Shown here: piece after piece, positions 24,943-34,581 of the stretch
Numbering within the stretch: position 1 is the first letter of the stretch
Layout: the number at the start of each line of letters is the position of its first letter
Assembly: GCF_002095465.1 (NCBI RefSeq)
Contig: NZ_MLFP01000003.1
Location: forward strand, 248,001 to 312,000
DNA from: Pantoea rodasii
GTDB lineage: Bacteria; Pseudomonadota; Gammaproteobacteria; Enterobacterales; Enterobacteriaceae
Direction of reading: 5' to 3'
DNA length: 64,000 nucleotides
Position numbers and translations under genes: made by a program
Notes under the pieces: generated by a model
Told to the model about the DNA's origin: nothing
Databases searched by the model: none
What the model saw: only the letters and a program-made list of their open reading frames with translations

Positions 24943-26811
24943 ATGAGTCAGACTGCAAAACAGTCTCTGCCTGCAGGCATGTTGGCCGCCGCAGGGATCG
25001 TGTTTGGTGACATAGGTACCAGCCCGCTCTATACCCTAAAAGAGTGCCTGTCGATTCTTCCCGACGGCTCGGTATCAACCACCGCCGTGATGGGTTTCCT
25101 GTCACTGATTTTCTGGGCTTTAACGCTGATTGTGACGTTGAAATACGTGTGCTTTGTTATGCGTGCCGATCATGATGGCGAGGGCGGCATTCTCACATTA
25201 ATGTCACTGGCTCGTCGCAACGTTAGCCCAAAGATTGGCCACATCATCGTACTCGCGGGGCTGACGGGTGGCGCGTTCTTCTATGGCGATGGCATTATCA
25301 CCCCAGCAATTTCGGTGCTTTCAGCCATCGAAGGCATGGAGGTGGTTTCACCCCATCTCGGTAAATATGTTGTCCCGCTAGCGGTGGTGATCCTCACCCT
25401 GCTGTTCATCATCCAGAAACACGGTACTGAAAAAGTCAGTAAGGTGTTTGGTCCGGTGATGTTTATCTGGTTTGCGTCGATCGGCTTATTGGGTATTCGC
25501 GGTATCGCGCTGAATCCCACCGTATTACACGCACTTAACCCCAGCTACGCGTTAACGTTCTTACTTACGCACGAGACGCTGGCCTTCGCGGCGTTGGGCA
25601 TGGTGGTTCTGGCCGTGACCGGTGCTGAAGCGCTGTACGCTGATATGGGCCATCTTGGCAAAGCGCCAATACGCATGGCGTGGCTGGTCATCGCCATGCC
25701 TGCATTGGTGCTTAACTACTTTGGTCAGGGCGCGCTGGTGATTGCGGATGCGCAGGCGGTCAACAACCCCTTCTTTAACCTGGCACCGGGCTGGGGCCAG
25801 ATCCCCCTGATAGTTCTATCAACACTGGCCACCGTGATTGCCGCGCAGTCGGTTATCACCGGCGTGTACACGTTGACGCATCAGGCGATACGCCAGGGTT
25901 TCCTGCCGCCAATGCGCATTGTGTTCACCTCACACACCGAATCCGGCCAGATTTACATTCCGGTGGTCAACTGGCTGCTTTTTGTGACAGTGACGGTAAT
26001 TGTGTTGGCGTTCCGTCAGTCGTCGGCCCTCTCCTCCGCTTACGGTATTGTGGTCACCGGCACCATGGTCATCACCGCCTGCCTGGCCGGAGTCGTGGCA
26101 CTGCGCAATTGGAAGTGGCCATTGCCATTGGCAGTGATTTTTCTGCTGTGCATGCTCACCATTGATGTGCCGTTGTTTGCGGCTAACCTGATGAAACTGC
26201 TATCAGGCGGTTGGGTACCGGTATTAATGGCGCTGACCATGATGGGTTTGATGCTGATCTGGAGCACTGAACGTAACCGGTTGATCAGAAAATTGAACAA
26301 CGATCCGGACAGCCTGCAGGCACTGGTTAAATCACTGGAAACCAACCCGCCAAGCCGTGTGCCAGGTACTGCAATCTTCCTTGCCCGTAAAGAGTTTGAG
26401 ATTCCGCAGGCGCTGTTGCACAACCTCAAACACAACCGCGTGTTACATCAACGCGTGGTATTGCTGAACATCCGCACCACCGATACCCCACGCGTGCACA
26501 ACCAACAGCGCATTACGATCACCCAACTGTCACCGTCCTTCTGGCAGGTCACAGCGGCCTATGGTTGGCGTGAAGTGCCTTCGATGGCGGAAGTATTGCA
26601 CCTGTGCGGACTGGAAGGATTTGGTTGTACCGTGAATGAGGCTTCTTTCTTTACCTCGCACGATACGCTGGTGATGAAGAAACGTCGGGGGCTGGCGCGG
26701 GTTAAAGGCGTCATATTCCATTTCTGTCAGCGCAATGCTCTGCGTGCGCATGAACAATTCAATATTCCCCCGAATCGGGTGATTGAGTTAGGCGGACAAC
26801 GCGAGTTTTAA
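24943..26811 (+). CDS. kup: Low-affinity potassium transport system protein Kup
   Basis: 622 residues, the same length as the Escherichia coli protein. Inner-membrane K+/H+ symporter with about 12 transmembrane segments and a cytoplasmic C-terminal domain. Signature GIVFGDIGTSPLYTLKE near residue 18, and DHDGEGGILTLMSLARR near 77, and GGAFFYGDGIITPAISVL near 108. AGGAAATTT precedes the ATG. It is monocistronic, ended by a hairpin at 26818-26836. Kup is usually a single-copy chromosomal gene. Confidence 0.96.
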   Translation: MSQTAKQSLPAGMLAAAGIVFGDIGTSPLYTLKECLSILPDGSVSTTAVMGFLSLIFWALTLIVTLKYVCFVMRADHDGEGGILTLMSLARRNVSPKIGHIIVLAGLTGGAFFYGDGIITPAISVLSAIEGMEVVSPHLGKYVVPLAVVILTLLFIIQKHGTEKVSKVFGPVMFIWFASIGLLGIRGIALNPTVLHALNPSYALTFLLTHETLAFAALGMVVLAVTGAEALYADMGHLGKAPIRMAWLVIAMPALVLNYFGQGALVIADAQAVNNPFFNLAPGWGQIPLIVLSTLATVIAAQSVITGVYTLTHQAIRQGFLPPMRIVFTSHTESGQIYIPVVNWLLFVTVTVIVLAFRQSSALSSAYGIVVTGTMVITACLAGVVALRNWKWPLPLAVIFLLCMLTIDVPLFAANLMKLLSGGWVPVLMALTMMGLMLIWSTERNRLIRKLNNDPDSLQALVKSLETNPPSRVPGTAIFLARKEFEIPQALLHNLKHNRVLHQRVVLLNIRTTDTPRVHNQQRITITQLSPSFWQVTAAYGWREVPSMAEVLHLCGLEGFGCTVNEASFFTSHDTLVMKKRRGLARVKGVIFHFCQRNALRAHEQFNIPPNRVIELGGQREF

Positions 26812-26817
26812 CAAATT

Positions 26818-26845
26818 GGGGCGTAATTTACGCCCCTACGCTTTT
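26818..26845 (+). terminator. Terminator of kup
   Basis: GGGGCGTA at 26818-26825 pairs with TACGCCCC at 26829-26836, then a T-rich stretch a few bases on. Confidence 0.65.
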
Positions 26846-27091
26846 ATTTGCCCCGCCTAAATGTAACCAGATGAAAGAATATTCCCGAAAGTTTAACGGA
26901 GTTGTGGCTGAACTTTTCTTAACAACTAATTAGCAATTAAAGCTAAAACGCATAACCTCAAAAGGTGTTTATTAAGCCTACCGGCGCGGATTACCTGCCG
27001 TGCGCAACTGCCGGGTGTTAATAAACCAACCATCAACAATAAAACGCGTAGCTTAGCAATCGGCTCTGTTGTTATTTCGAGGAGTAAGACC

Positions 27092-27397
27092 ATGAAAGAA
27101 CTTATTAACGATGTTATTTCTATCTTCACACCGCAAAATGTTAAACCGGTGATTGTTCGCGCAGATTTAACCCATCGCGAATTATCATCCATTCATCCTG
27201 TGGGCTTCACTTCCGTAAGCTGGGCTACCTCGATGGAAGATTTAACTGACGCGATAGTGAAAAAAACGCTCGCCGCCGGTGCCGTGGGTTATCACATCAC
27301 CGATGTTGAATCCCATGAGCCGGGCCAGGATGGTCAGCATGTGATGGCAGCCACCGCCACCCTGTACCACATCAATAGCAAAGTGGCGTACGGCTAA
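27092..27397 (+). CDS. Small protein, possibly DUF1471 (YdgH/BhsA/McbA-like)
   Basis: 101 residues, no signal peptide. The part from about 33 to 95 (HPVGFTSVSWATSMEDLTDA, then AAGAVGYHITDVES and MAATATLYH) resembles the beta-alpha-beta pattern of DUF1471 proteins, which are normally periplasmic and stress-induced; here the leader is replaced by an unrelated KELINDVISIF start. GAGGAG precedes the ATG. A terminator follows at 27426. The family assignment is tentative. Confidence 0.55.
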   Translation: MKELINDVISIFTPQNVKPVIVRADLTHRELSSIHPVGFTSVSWATSMEDLTDAIVKKTLAAGAVGYHITDVESHEPGQDGQHVMAATATLYHINSKVAYG

Positions 27398-27423
27398 TGT
27401 TCATCAATTTGGTGCTATGGAAT

Positions 27424-28383
27424 TTAAGCCTGCCACTCTCGTGACAGGCTTTTTTTTGCAAAGTACTCGACCAGGAAATCTATAAACACCTTAATGCGCG
27501 GCGATTCAGATGTCCGTTGCGTATACACCGCCCAAATATTCGCTTCCTGATACCACTGCGGTAAAACATGCACCAACTCACCTTTCGCCAGATGAGGTGC
27601 GACATCCCACGCCGAACGCAGCGCGATACCGTGTGACTTCAACGCCCAGTTTAAAATGACCTTGCCGCTATTTGATGAGTAATGACTATTAAGACGGCAC
27701 AAAATCGGTTGTTTACCGTCAGTCAGCGTCCAATTACCAAAGCTGGTGTTCTTTTCATTGATAATAAGGCAACTGTGATGAATTAAATCATCCAGCGAGT
27801 TCAGTGAACCTGACCGCGCTAAATAATCAGACGATGCGCAAAGAATGCGGCGATTTGCGGCCAGTTTTCGCGCGATGTAGGCGTGATTAACATCATCGCC
27901 CACCTGAATATCCACATCAGTACCCGATTGCATCAAATCGATTTCACGATCGCTAAGCACCAGTTTGATATTTAGTGACGGGTGCAGCGTGATAAAAGCG
28001 GAGATGGCATCGGAAAGATAATCCTGTCCGAACCCCATTGAACAGCCGACACTCATCTCTCCGGTCAATTCACCGCGCCACTGCTGGAAATCATTAAGAA
28101 ACGCCCCCATTTCCTGCACCACGTGCAGCGCCCCTTCCAGCGCTTTCTCACCTTCCGGGGTGAGGCGCATTACGCGATTGGTACGGAAAAATAGCCGCGT
28201 ATCGAGTTGCTTTTCCAGAATGGCAATACGCTTGCTGATATAAGAGGGCGACTGGCCCAGTTCCACGGCAGCGCGACCGAAGCCATCATGGCGCGCCACG
28301 CTGATAAATACGTACAAATCTTCGATAGAAGGCCAGCCCTGAAGCGGCTTCTGAACGTTTTTTCCGGCGTGCATGAGCTTCAT
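27424..28383 (-). CDS. LysR family transcriptional regulator
   Basis: 319 residues. An N-terminal wHTH (FISVARHDGFGRAAVELGQS, then YISKRIAILEKQLDTRLFF) begins at about residue 25 and a LysR substrate-binding domain follows. The start may be internal, as about 20 residues precede the usual domain start. It lies just downstream of the leuC-leuD-hydrolase operon on the same strand, 30 bp after the hydrolase stop, and could regulate it; the intergenic distance is short enough for co-transcription. Confidence 0.85.
   Translation of the reverse strand: MKLMHAGKNVQKPLQGWPSIEDLYVFISVARHDGFGRAAVELGQSPSYISKRIAILEKQLDTRLFFRTNRVMRLTPEGEKALEGALHVVQEMGAFLNDFQQWRGELTGEMSVGCSMGFGQDYLSDAISAFITLHPSLNIKLVLSDREIDLMQSGTDVDIQVGDDVNHAYIARKLAANRRILCASSDYLARSGSLNSLDDLIHHSCLIINEKNTSFGNWTLTDGKQPILCRLNSHYSSNSGKVILNWALKSHGIALRSAWDVAPHLAKGELVHVLPQWYQEANIWAVYTQRTSESPRIKVFIDFLVEYFAKKSLSREWQA
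27426..27457 (+). terminator. Rho-independent terminator overlapping LysR 3' end
   Basis: AAGCCTG/CAGGCTT stem (27426-27432, 27445-27451) followed by a long T-tract to 27457, for the plus-strand small gene at 27092. Confidence 0.75.
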
Positions 28384-28413
28384 AGTGTCACAGGGTTTGC
28401 TAGCATCCAGCGG

Positions 28414-29328
28414 TTATAGCACAGAATCCAGAAAGCCCTGAAGCTGGGTTAAAAAGATGGCCGGAACCTCTTCCTGCGGAGAATGCCCGCAGGGTAGCGC
28501 GTTGCCTCGCACATTCAGCGCTTTATCCTGCCAGGTCGCGGTGACGTCATACAACTGGCCCACCGTGCCCTTTTCACCCCACACTAACTGCAGCGGGCAA
28601 GCGATGCGTTTGTCGCTGTCTTGTGCATCATGCGCTAAATCTATCGTCGCAGCGGCTCGATAATCTTCACACACCGCATGGATCATCTCGGGCTGTTGAT
28701 AACAGCGCAGATAATCCTCAAAGACGGCTTCCGAGGTTGCGCCCGGCGTCTTTAACTGTCCTTCAATATGCTTTCTGAGGAAAAACGCCGGGTCGTGACC
28801 AATCATCGTTTCAGGAAGTGGAAAAGGTTGGATCAGGAAAAACCACCAGAAATAGCGCGTGGCAAAGGCTTTATCCGTCTGCGCGTACATGGTCGCGGTC
28901 GGTGCGATATCGATGAACGTGCAGCTGGTGACTTTTTCCGGATGATCGAGCGCCAGACGATGTCCGACTCTGCCACCGCGATCGTGCCCGACAAAAGCCA
29001 CGCGCGTCAGTCCTAACGCATCGATCAGCAGGCTGATGTCATTGGCCATGGTGCGCTTCGAATATGTCTCATGCCGGTCGTCGCTGGCCGGTTTGTCGCT
29101 GTCGCCGTAGCCGCGCAGATCGGGCAAAATCACCTGATATTTCTGCGCCAGCTGTGGGGCGACCTTGCGCCACGCCAGATGATTCTGCGGATGCCCGTGC
29201 AACATCAGCAGCGGCGTACCCTCTCCGCCGATGGCCACTCGCAGCGTCACGCCATTGGCCAGTTTCACATCTTTCAAGGCAAAGCCTTCGATAAACGGCG
29301 ATGCGCCGCGTTCCGTGATGTCACTCAT
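28414..29328 (-). CDS. Alpha/beta hydrolase, fluoroacetate/haloacetate dehalogenase-like
   Basis: 304 residues from the ATG at 29328 (MSDITERG), with AGGATAA overlapping the leuD stop. The nucleophile region is GHDRGGRVGHRLALDHPE, with aspartate rather than serine, as in fluoroacetate dehalogenases. HGHPQNHLAWR provides the oxyanion hole, FIDIAPT the acid, QPFPLPE and VCEDYRA the halide/carboxylate pocket, and CGHSPQEEVP the histidine. These match haloacetate dehalogenase signatures closely. It is the third gene after leuC and leuD, only five bases past leuD, so it belongs to that operon. True substrate is unproven. Confidence 0.82.
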   Translation of the reverse strand: MSDITERGASPFIEGFALKDVKLANGVTLRVAIGGEGTPLLMLHGHPQNHLAWRKVAPQLAQKYQVILPDLRGYGDSDKPASDDRHETYSKRTMANDISLLIDALGLTRVAFVGHDRGGRVGHRLALDHPEKVTSCTFIDIAPTATMYAQTDKAFATRYFWWFFLIQPFPLPETMIGHDPAFFLRKHIEGQLKTPGATSEAVFEDYLRCYQQPEMIHAVCEDYRAAATIDLAHDAQDSDKRIACPLQLVWGEKGTVGQLYDVTATWQDKALNVRGNALPCGHSPQEEVPAIFLTQLQGFLDSVL

Positions 29329-29333
29329 GCTGT

Positions 29334-29951
29334 TTATCCTGTTACCCGTTGCAGCCACGGACGCTGAGCAAAGTGCCGATGTTCAAACTGCGCAATGTCG
29401 GACTCATATTGTAGCGTCCACTCCACCGCGTTGCCGCCGCCGAGCAACATTTCCCGTTTTAACGCGCTAACCTCAAAATGCAGGACGTGCTGATGACAGC
29501 TAATAGTCTGCTGTTCCAGCGAAACGGTAATCTGATTATGTTGCGCATCGGCGGTCGCCAGACTTAGCTGCTGATAGGCTTCTTCACTGAGCGTGAGTGT
29601 CAGCACACCGTTACGCTGGCAGTTATCGTCGAAAATCCCGGCAAAGCTGGTACCGATAATGACGCGGATCCCCAGCTGATTCAGTCCCCACACCGCATGT
29701 TCACGGCTGGAGCCACAGCCAAAATTGGGGCCGACTAACAAGAACGTGGCATCTTGACCCGCCGGTTGATTGAGGATGAACGCGGGATTGGCGCTGCCAT
29801 CCGGCAGAAATCGCAGGTCGAAGAACACGCCGCGATCCAATCCGAGGCGGTCAATGCCTTTCAAAAACTGCTTTGGCATGATCACATCGGTATCAATATT
29901 AGCGGCAGGCAAATGCGCGATGCGTCCAGTGATGTTATTCAATGCATCCAT
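29334..29951 (-). CDS. leuD: 3-isopropylmalate dehydratase small subunit-like (LeuD)
   Basis: 205 residues from the ATG at 29951 (MDALNNITGRIAHLPAANI). Family motifs: NIDTDVIMPKQFLK near 18, GPNFGCGSSREHAVWGL near 70 and FAGIFDDNCQRNGVL near 98. With LeuC it isomerises 2-isopropylmalate or a similar 2-alkylmalate. The start follows the leuC stop by one base, so translation is coupled. leuA and leuB are not adjacent, which suggests a paralogue dedicated to another alkylmalate or used catabolically, rather than the biosynthetic operon. Confidence 0.88.
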   Translation of the reverse strand: MDALNNITGRIAHLPAANIDTDVIMPKQFLKGIDRLGLDRGVFFDLRFLPDGSANPAFILNQPAGQDATFLLVGPNFGCGSSREHAVWGLNQLGIRVIIGTSFAGIFDDNCQRNGVLTLTLSEEAYQQLSLATADAQHNQITVSLEQQTISCHQHVLHFEVSALKREMLLGGGNAVEWTLQYESDIAQFEHRHFAQRPWLQRVTG

Positions 29952-29952
29952 G

Positions 29953-31374
29953 TTAAACCTCTGCTGTATGAAAATAACGGACATCCACCAGATGGCCGGC
30001 CACCGCAGCGGCGGCGACCATCGCCGGGCTCATCAGATGCGTGCGTGCGCCCGCGCCCTGACGGCCAGCAAAATTACGATTGGTCCCGGAAGCGCAGCGA
30101 TCGCCAGGCTCCAGCACATCCTCATTCATCGCCAGACACATCGAGCATCCTGACTGGCGCCACTCAAACCCGGCATCGATAAAGATGCGGGCTAAGCCCT
30201 CGGCTTCAGCCTGCTGACGAACCTGCGTTGACCCCGGCACGATGATTCCGCGCACGTGACCAGCGATTTTATTGTTGCCAATGACGGCGGCAGCCGCGCG
30301 CAAATCTTCAATCCTGCCGTTGGTGCAGGAACCAATAAAAGCATGGGTAATGGCGATATCGGCTAAACGCATGCCGGGTTCCAGCCCCATGTATTTCAAC
30401 GCTGCCCGCATGGCCTGCTGTTTAATCAGATCATTTTCCAGCTGCGGATCCGGGACACAGCCTCCGATCGCGCTGGTTTGGTCGGGGCTGATCCCCCAGG
30501 TGACGCGAGGTTCAAGATCGCTACAGTCCAGCGCAATCGTGCGGTCAAACTTCGCATCGTCATCGCTGCGCAGTGTCATCCAATCGGACCTGGCCTGTTC
30601 CCACAGCGCACCCGTTGGCATCTGGGGTTTACCCTGGATATAGGCAAAAACTTTGTCATCCGGTGCAATGATCGCGCCACGCGCACCAGCTTCCACCGCC
30701 ATGTTGCACAGCGTCATGCGTCCTTCCATGCTCAGTGCATCAATTGCCGGCCCGCTAAATTCGATGGCATAGCCGGTCGCGCCTGCCGCACCGATGTTTT
30801 CAATCAGCGCCAGAATGATGTCTTTCGCCGAGCAGCCATAAGGCAGTTCACCGGTGACCGTCACCAGCAGGGTTTTCAGCGTGCGATAAATCAGGGTTTG
30901 CGTAGCGAGCAGGTGTTCAATTTCAGAAGTGCCAATGCCAAAACCTAATGCACCGAAGGCACCGTACGTCGTGGTGTGACTGTCACCGGCGGCAATCACC
31001 ATGCCCGGCATCACCAGCCCTTGCTCATGAGCGACGACATGTTCGATCCCCTGACGAGGATCCATCACGTCAAACAGTTCAATACCAAAATGCGCCGCGT
31101 TTTGACGGAAATAATCAACCTGAAGCTGGCCACCGGCATCCGTCATCGCGTTGTCGCGCTCAGGGCGCGTGGGATTAACGTGATCAACATTGAGCAGAAT
31201 GGTCGCAGGATGGCGCACCGGGCGTTGATGTTCACGCAGCCCACTGAACGCCTGCGGGCTGGTGTATTCGTTGAGAATTGAGCGATCAATGTAGAGCAGT
31301 ACATGCCCTTCATCGTCTAACCGACGGACGACATGCTGATCGATGAGTTTTTCATACAGAGTTTTGTTAGCCAT
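29953..31374 (-). CDS. leuC: 3-isopropylmalate dehydratase large subunit-like (LeuC)
   Basis: 473 residues from the ATG at 31374 (MANKTLYEKLIDQHVV); the frame extends to a GTG at 31398. Aconitase-family 4Fe-4S enzyme. Cluster cysteines are in FIGSCTNGRIEDLRAA near 350 and GCSMCLAMNED near 410; GDSHTTTYGAFGALGFGIG and GMRLADIAITHAF also fit. It heads the leuC-leuD-dehalogenase-like operon. Somewhat diverged from enterobacterial LeuC, for example PYGCSAKDIILALIENIG, so a paralogue is likely. Confidence 0.88.
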   Translation of the reverse strand: MANKTLYEKLIDQHVVRRLDDEGHVLLYIDRSILNEYTSPQAFSGLREHQRPVRHPATILLNVDHVNPTRPERDNAMTDAGGQLQVDYFRQNAAHFGIELFDVMDPRQGIEHVVAHEQGLVMPGMVIAAGDSHTTTYGAFGALGFGIGTSEIEHLLATQTLIYRTLKTLLVTVTGELPYGCSAKDIILALIENIGAAGATGYAIEFSGPAIDALSMEGRMTLCNMAVEAGARGAIIAPDDKVFAYIQGKPQMPTGALWEQARSDWMTLRSDDDAKFDRTIALDCSDLEPRVTWGISPDQTSAIGGCVPDPQLENDLIKQQAMRAALKYMGLEPGMRLADIAITHAFIGSCTNGRIEDLRAAAAVIGNNKIAGHVRGIIVPGSTQVRQQAEAEGLARIFIDAGFEWRQSGCSMCLAMNEDVLEPGDRCASGTNRNFAGRQGAGARTHLMSPAMVAAAAVAGHLVDVRYFHTAEV

Positions 31375-31519
31375 GCTATTGCCCACGAAAGTGTTCACAA
31401 TTCATCAGTAACGTTAGGGTAATACAGCCGTGGGCAAAACCATGAACACGCAACGTGAACTGATAGGTTATGAAGTGTGTTCTATGGGCGACCGTGAGAC
31501 CGCCCATCGCTGAGTGGGA

Positions 31520-32814
31520 TTAAATCAGACGCTCGAAGCGGTACGGTGTCGGATCGATTATCGGTGCATGCCCGGTCACCAAATCTGCCGCTAGCTGACC
31601 TGCGGCGGGTGATGTCCCGAAACCGTGCCCCGAAAAACCGGTTGCCAGGGTTAATCCCGGTAACGACGCCACCGGACCAATCACCGGGTTAGAATCTGGA
31701 GTGATATCAATCACACCCGCCCACGACGCCGCCATTTCGGCCTGCTGAAACACTGGCCATGCCGCTCGAAGATTCCTCATCGCTTCACTGTTAAGAGCAG
31801 GATTGGCTGGAGGATCCAGCGTGCGGACCTGCTCAAAAGGCGAGCGCCGATCGCTACGCCAGCGGCGCGCCAGGGCCAGGTCCTTGACGAAATATTGGCC
31901 AAGTGAGATGCGCAAATTATCGCGTGCCTGGCGTAATTGCGGCAAATAACGTGTTCCAAGCAACACATGATCCAGCGTTAGCGGCGCATCCAGCGCGCCC
32001 CGTTGCGTGATGATGAACCCGCCGTCCTGGTGTTTGCGAAACGAAAAATCGGGCGCACCGACGGCGATTTCCGCCGGTCCCTGCAGCGGCCTGGTGCGCA
32101 TCACCGAGCAAATCAGCGGCAGCGTGGGCAAATTAATTCCGTGATTTCCCAGAAAGCGGCGTGACCAGGCGCCTGCAGCCAATAGCACCTGATCACAGCG
32201 GATTTCCCCGCGTTCGGTTACTACGCCACTGACGCGACCGTTGCTGGTGGACAAAGCACGCACCGCACACTGCTCAACAATAATCGCGCCTTTGGCGATG
32301 GCCGCCCTAGCGATGGCACTGGCTGCCAGCGTAGGTTCCGCTCGCCCGTCCGAAGCGGTAAAAATTCCCCCGCCCATTTTGCTGCGCCACCCGGCACCTG
32401 CGCAGCGATTTGCGCATCACTGAGCAGACGCGAATCCAATCCGGCCGCGCTGACCCCGCTTAACCATTTTTCATGCATCGCCATCTGCGCTTCATTGCGA
32501 GCCACAAACATAATGCCTGCCTGGCGGTAACCCACATCGCTGCCGACACGCGTTGCCATACTCGCCCACAGCCGATCGGCCACCTGGGCCAGCGGAATAT
32601 CCTCCAGCGCACGACTGGTTTTACGAATCCAGCCGAGATTGCGGGAAGACTGTTCGCCAGCAATGTGCCCTTTTTCCAGCACCACCACGGGAATATTACG
32701 CTCTGCCAGCGTCAGCGCGGCGGTGAGGCCAACAATACCGCCGCCAATAATCACCACCGTGGTCGTATCCGGCAACGTTTGCGAAGCGATAACCGGAGAA
32801 ATAACAGGTGCCAT
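31520..32814 (-). pseudogene. FAD-dependent amine/amino acid oxidoreductase (DadA-like), one-base frameshift
   Basis: Full-length reading about 431 residues. The N-terminal frame has the dinucleotide motif VVIIGGGIVGLTAALTLAER near residue 20 and SSRNLGWIRKTSRALEDIP. It continues to about residue 145 and then switches frame: adding one A to the AAAA run near 32378 restores GGAAKMGGGIFTASDGRAEP. The C-terminal frame has NPVIGPVASLPGLTLATGF and GFGTSPAAGQLAADLV, the FAD-binding end of DadA/glycine-oxidase-like enzymes. It is followed upstream by RidA and an ornithine-cyclodeaminase-like gene, consistent with oxidative deamination of an amine, with RidA clearing the imine product. Confidence 0.82.
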
Positions 32815-32830
32815 AACGCGCCTCCCGCCC

Positions 32831-33253
32831 TTACAGGGCTACGGTGATTTCCTGAACCTGAGCGTTACCGGCACCGCGATAGGCAGTCACTTCCAGTTCC
32901 ACTTTATAAACGGTTGAGCCCAGCGGTGGGCAGGTCACTGTCGATGCAGGATTCACCCCACGAAACTTCTCACCAATGATAGCCATCACCGTAGGCACAT
33001 CCGCAGGATCCTGAATAAACACGCGTGAGCACACCACATCCTGTAATGAAGCATCGATAGCGGCTAACGCGGCCTCTATATTGGCAAACACCTGCAAAGT
33101 TTGTTCACTGACATCTGCGGGAATGTCTTTGGTGACTGGATTGCGTCCGGCGGTGTTGGAGACATAAATCCAGTTATCTACCGCCACGATGCGCGAATAA
33201 CTCGCCTGCTCTTCAAATATCGAACCGGTTTTCACTTTGATGATCTGAGTCAT
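32831..33253 (-). CDS. RidA/YjgF family enamine/imine deaminase
   Basis: 140 residues from the ATG at 33253 (MTQIIKVKTGSIFEEQ). Rid family motif regions: WIYVSNTAGRNPVTKDIP and VVCSRVFIQDPADVPTVMA, and FRGVNPASTVTCPPL with the conserved Asn-Pro-Ala-ser. Soluble trimeric enzyme that hydrolyses reactive imines, fitting a neighbouring FAD oxidase that makes imines. The gene lies 16 bp before the FAD enzyme and 26 bp after the cyclodeaminase-like gene, all on one strand. Confidence 0.9.
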   Translation of the reverse strand: MTQIIKVKTGSIFEEQASYSRIVAVDNWIYVSNTAGRNPVTKDIPADVSEQTLQVFANIEAALAAIDASLQDVVCSRVFIQDPADVPTVMAIIGEKFRGVNPASTVTCPPLGSTVYKVELEVTAYRGAGNAQVQEITVAL

Positions 33254-33279
33254 GATCGTTCCTCTATTAATAAATTGGA

Positions 33280-34419
33280 TTAGCTTAAAACCGGTGATTC
33301 CCACAGGTTGAGTTTGACGCCAATGCCTTTCTCTAAGGCATTGCGATATAACACCGTGCCCCAGGCGACATCCTCTACCGGCATGCCTCCCACCGACATG
33401 ATGATGATCTCGCTGTCGTTTTGACGGCCGGGCGCCTCTCCGGCAACGATTTTGCCGATATCCTCCAGCTGCTCTGCTTGCAGTTGCCCTTCGGCGACCA
33501 TATCCATAAAGCGCACGCCAATAATCGGCACACAACGATGTGCAGGCTTGGGCACTTCATCGAACCAGGCGTGATACAGCCCGGTGTTATCCAGCACTTT
33601 GCGTACATCGGACTGTTCCATGCCTTGATCGATATTGCATAGCGCAGGCATGGCCAGAAAGGCTCCAGGTTTCACCCATTCCCGTTTTACCAGCGGATAG
33701 GTGGCGGGATCCCCTACCTCTCCCGAGCTGCAATAGGTGACAATGTCACTCCCGCGCACCACCGCTTCCAGCGTATCGACAATCTCCACCTGCTTTATCT
33801 GCGGATAGGTTTCCTGCACCCAGGTGAGAAAGTTATCGAGGCTGCGCTGTCCGCGGCCTTTGACTTTGATGGTGTCGATGTGAGGACACACGGCGATAAA
33901 GGCCGCCACGGCGGTTTTGCCCATGACGCCTGGGCCAAGCAAACCAATGACGCGCGAGTCTTTCCGGGCCAGATGACGTGCGCCCACGCCGGGCACCGCG
34001 CCGGTGCGATAGGCCGACAACAGGTTGGCCGACATATGCGCCAGCGGTGCGCCGGTATCGGCATCGTTGAGGGTGAACATCAGAATGGAGCGTGGCAGCC
34101 CTTTTTCGCGGTTCGCGATATTGGATCCATACCATTTCACCCCAGCCGTGCCGAAGTTGCCGCCCAGATAAGCGGGCATCGCCATCATGCGACGATCGGC
34201 GGTGGGTTTTGGCATCGTGGGGAATGGCGAGTTTTCCGGGAAAGTCACCATCGCACCGTGTGAATCATTGTTCGATCCCGCCATGCGATAGTCACCGTGA
34301 TACAACAGGCCAAACATCTCTTCCATGGTATCAACGCAGGCGGCCATATCGGTCACGCCGGCACGAATCATGTCTTGCTCTGACAGGTAAATAAAATCAA
34401 TCCGGGTTGAATCACTCAT
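33280..34419 (-). CDS. Ornithine cyclodeaminase/mu-crystallin family protein (tyramine oxidase subunit B-like)
   Basis: 379 residues from the ATG at 34419 with AGAGG upstream. NAD-binding motif VIGLLGPGVMGKTAVAAF near residue 157 and GVKWYGSNIANREKGLPRS near 93, typical of the family. I recall highly similar proteins being named tyramine oxidase subunit B, but I cannot verify function here. It is the first gene of a three-gene unit with RidA and a DadA-like FAD protein, divergent from an AraC activator and near an APC permease. Likely it acts in amine or amino acid oxidation, possibly with the FAD protein as a complex. Confidence 0.78.
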   Translation of the reverse strand: MSDSTRIDFIYLSEQDMIRAGVTDMAACVDTMEEMFGLLYHGDYRMAGSNNDSHGAMVTFPENSPFPTMPKPTADRRMMAMPAYLGGNFGTAGVKWYGSNIANREKGLPRSILMFTLNDADTGAPLAHMSANLLSAYRTGAVPGVGARHLARKDSRVIGLLGPGVMGKTAVAAFIAVCPHIDTIKVKGRGQRSLDNFLTWVQETYPQIKQVEIVDTLEAVVRGSDIVTYCSSGEVGDPATYPLVKREWVKPGAFLAMPALCNIDQGMEQSDVRKVLDNTGLYHAWFDEVPKPAHRCVPIIGVRFMDMVAEGQLQAEQLEDIGKIVAGEAPGRQNDSEIIIMSVGGMPVEDVAWGTVLYRNALEKGIGVKLNLWESPVLS

Positions 34420-34512
34420 GGTTTCGCCTCTCAAGTCAGTTCAGGTCGGTTTCCTGCTGCGTGAGGTAGAAATAGCGCGCCAGCAAGGAGGCTGTATTGA
34501 AGATTTGCGACA

Positions 34513-34535
34513 TGGCACATCGATGTCGTGGCACA
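34513..34535. promoter_or_regulatory. Direct repeat in the AraC divergent promoter
   Basis: TGGCACA occurs at 34513-34519 and 34529-34535, each within a GACAT/GTCGT-like context, about 16 bp apart, between the cyclodeaminase-like gene and the AraC gene. It may be an activator site. Confidence 0.3.
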
Positions 34536-34581
34536 GCACTTGCATCACTCAGGCTGTAAATAGCCCGCAGCGGAGCATGTC

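Noticed and set aside
28207-29470. Plus-strand frames opposite the LysR and dehalogenase-like genes
   Set aside because: Shadows of recognised minus-strand genes.
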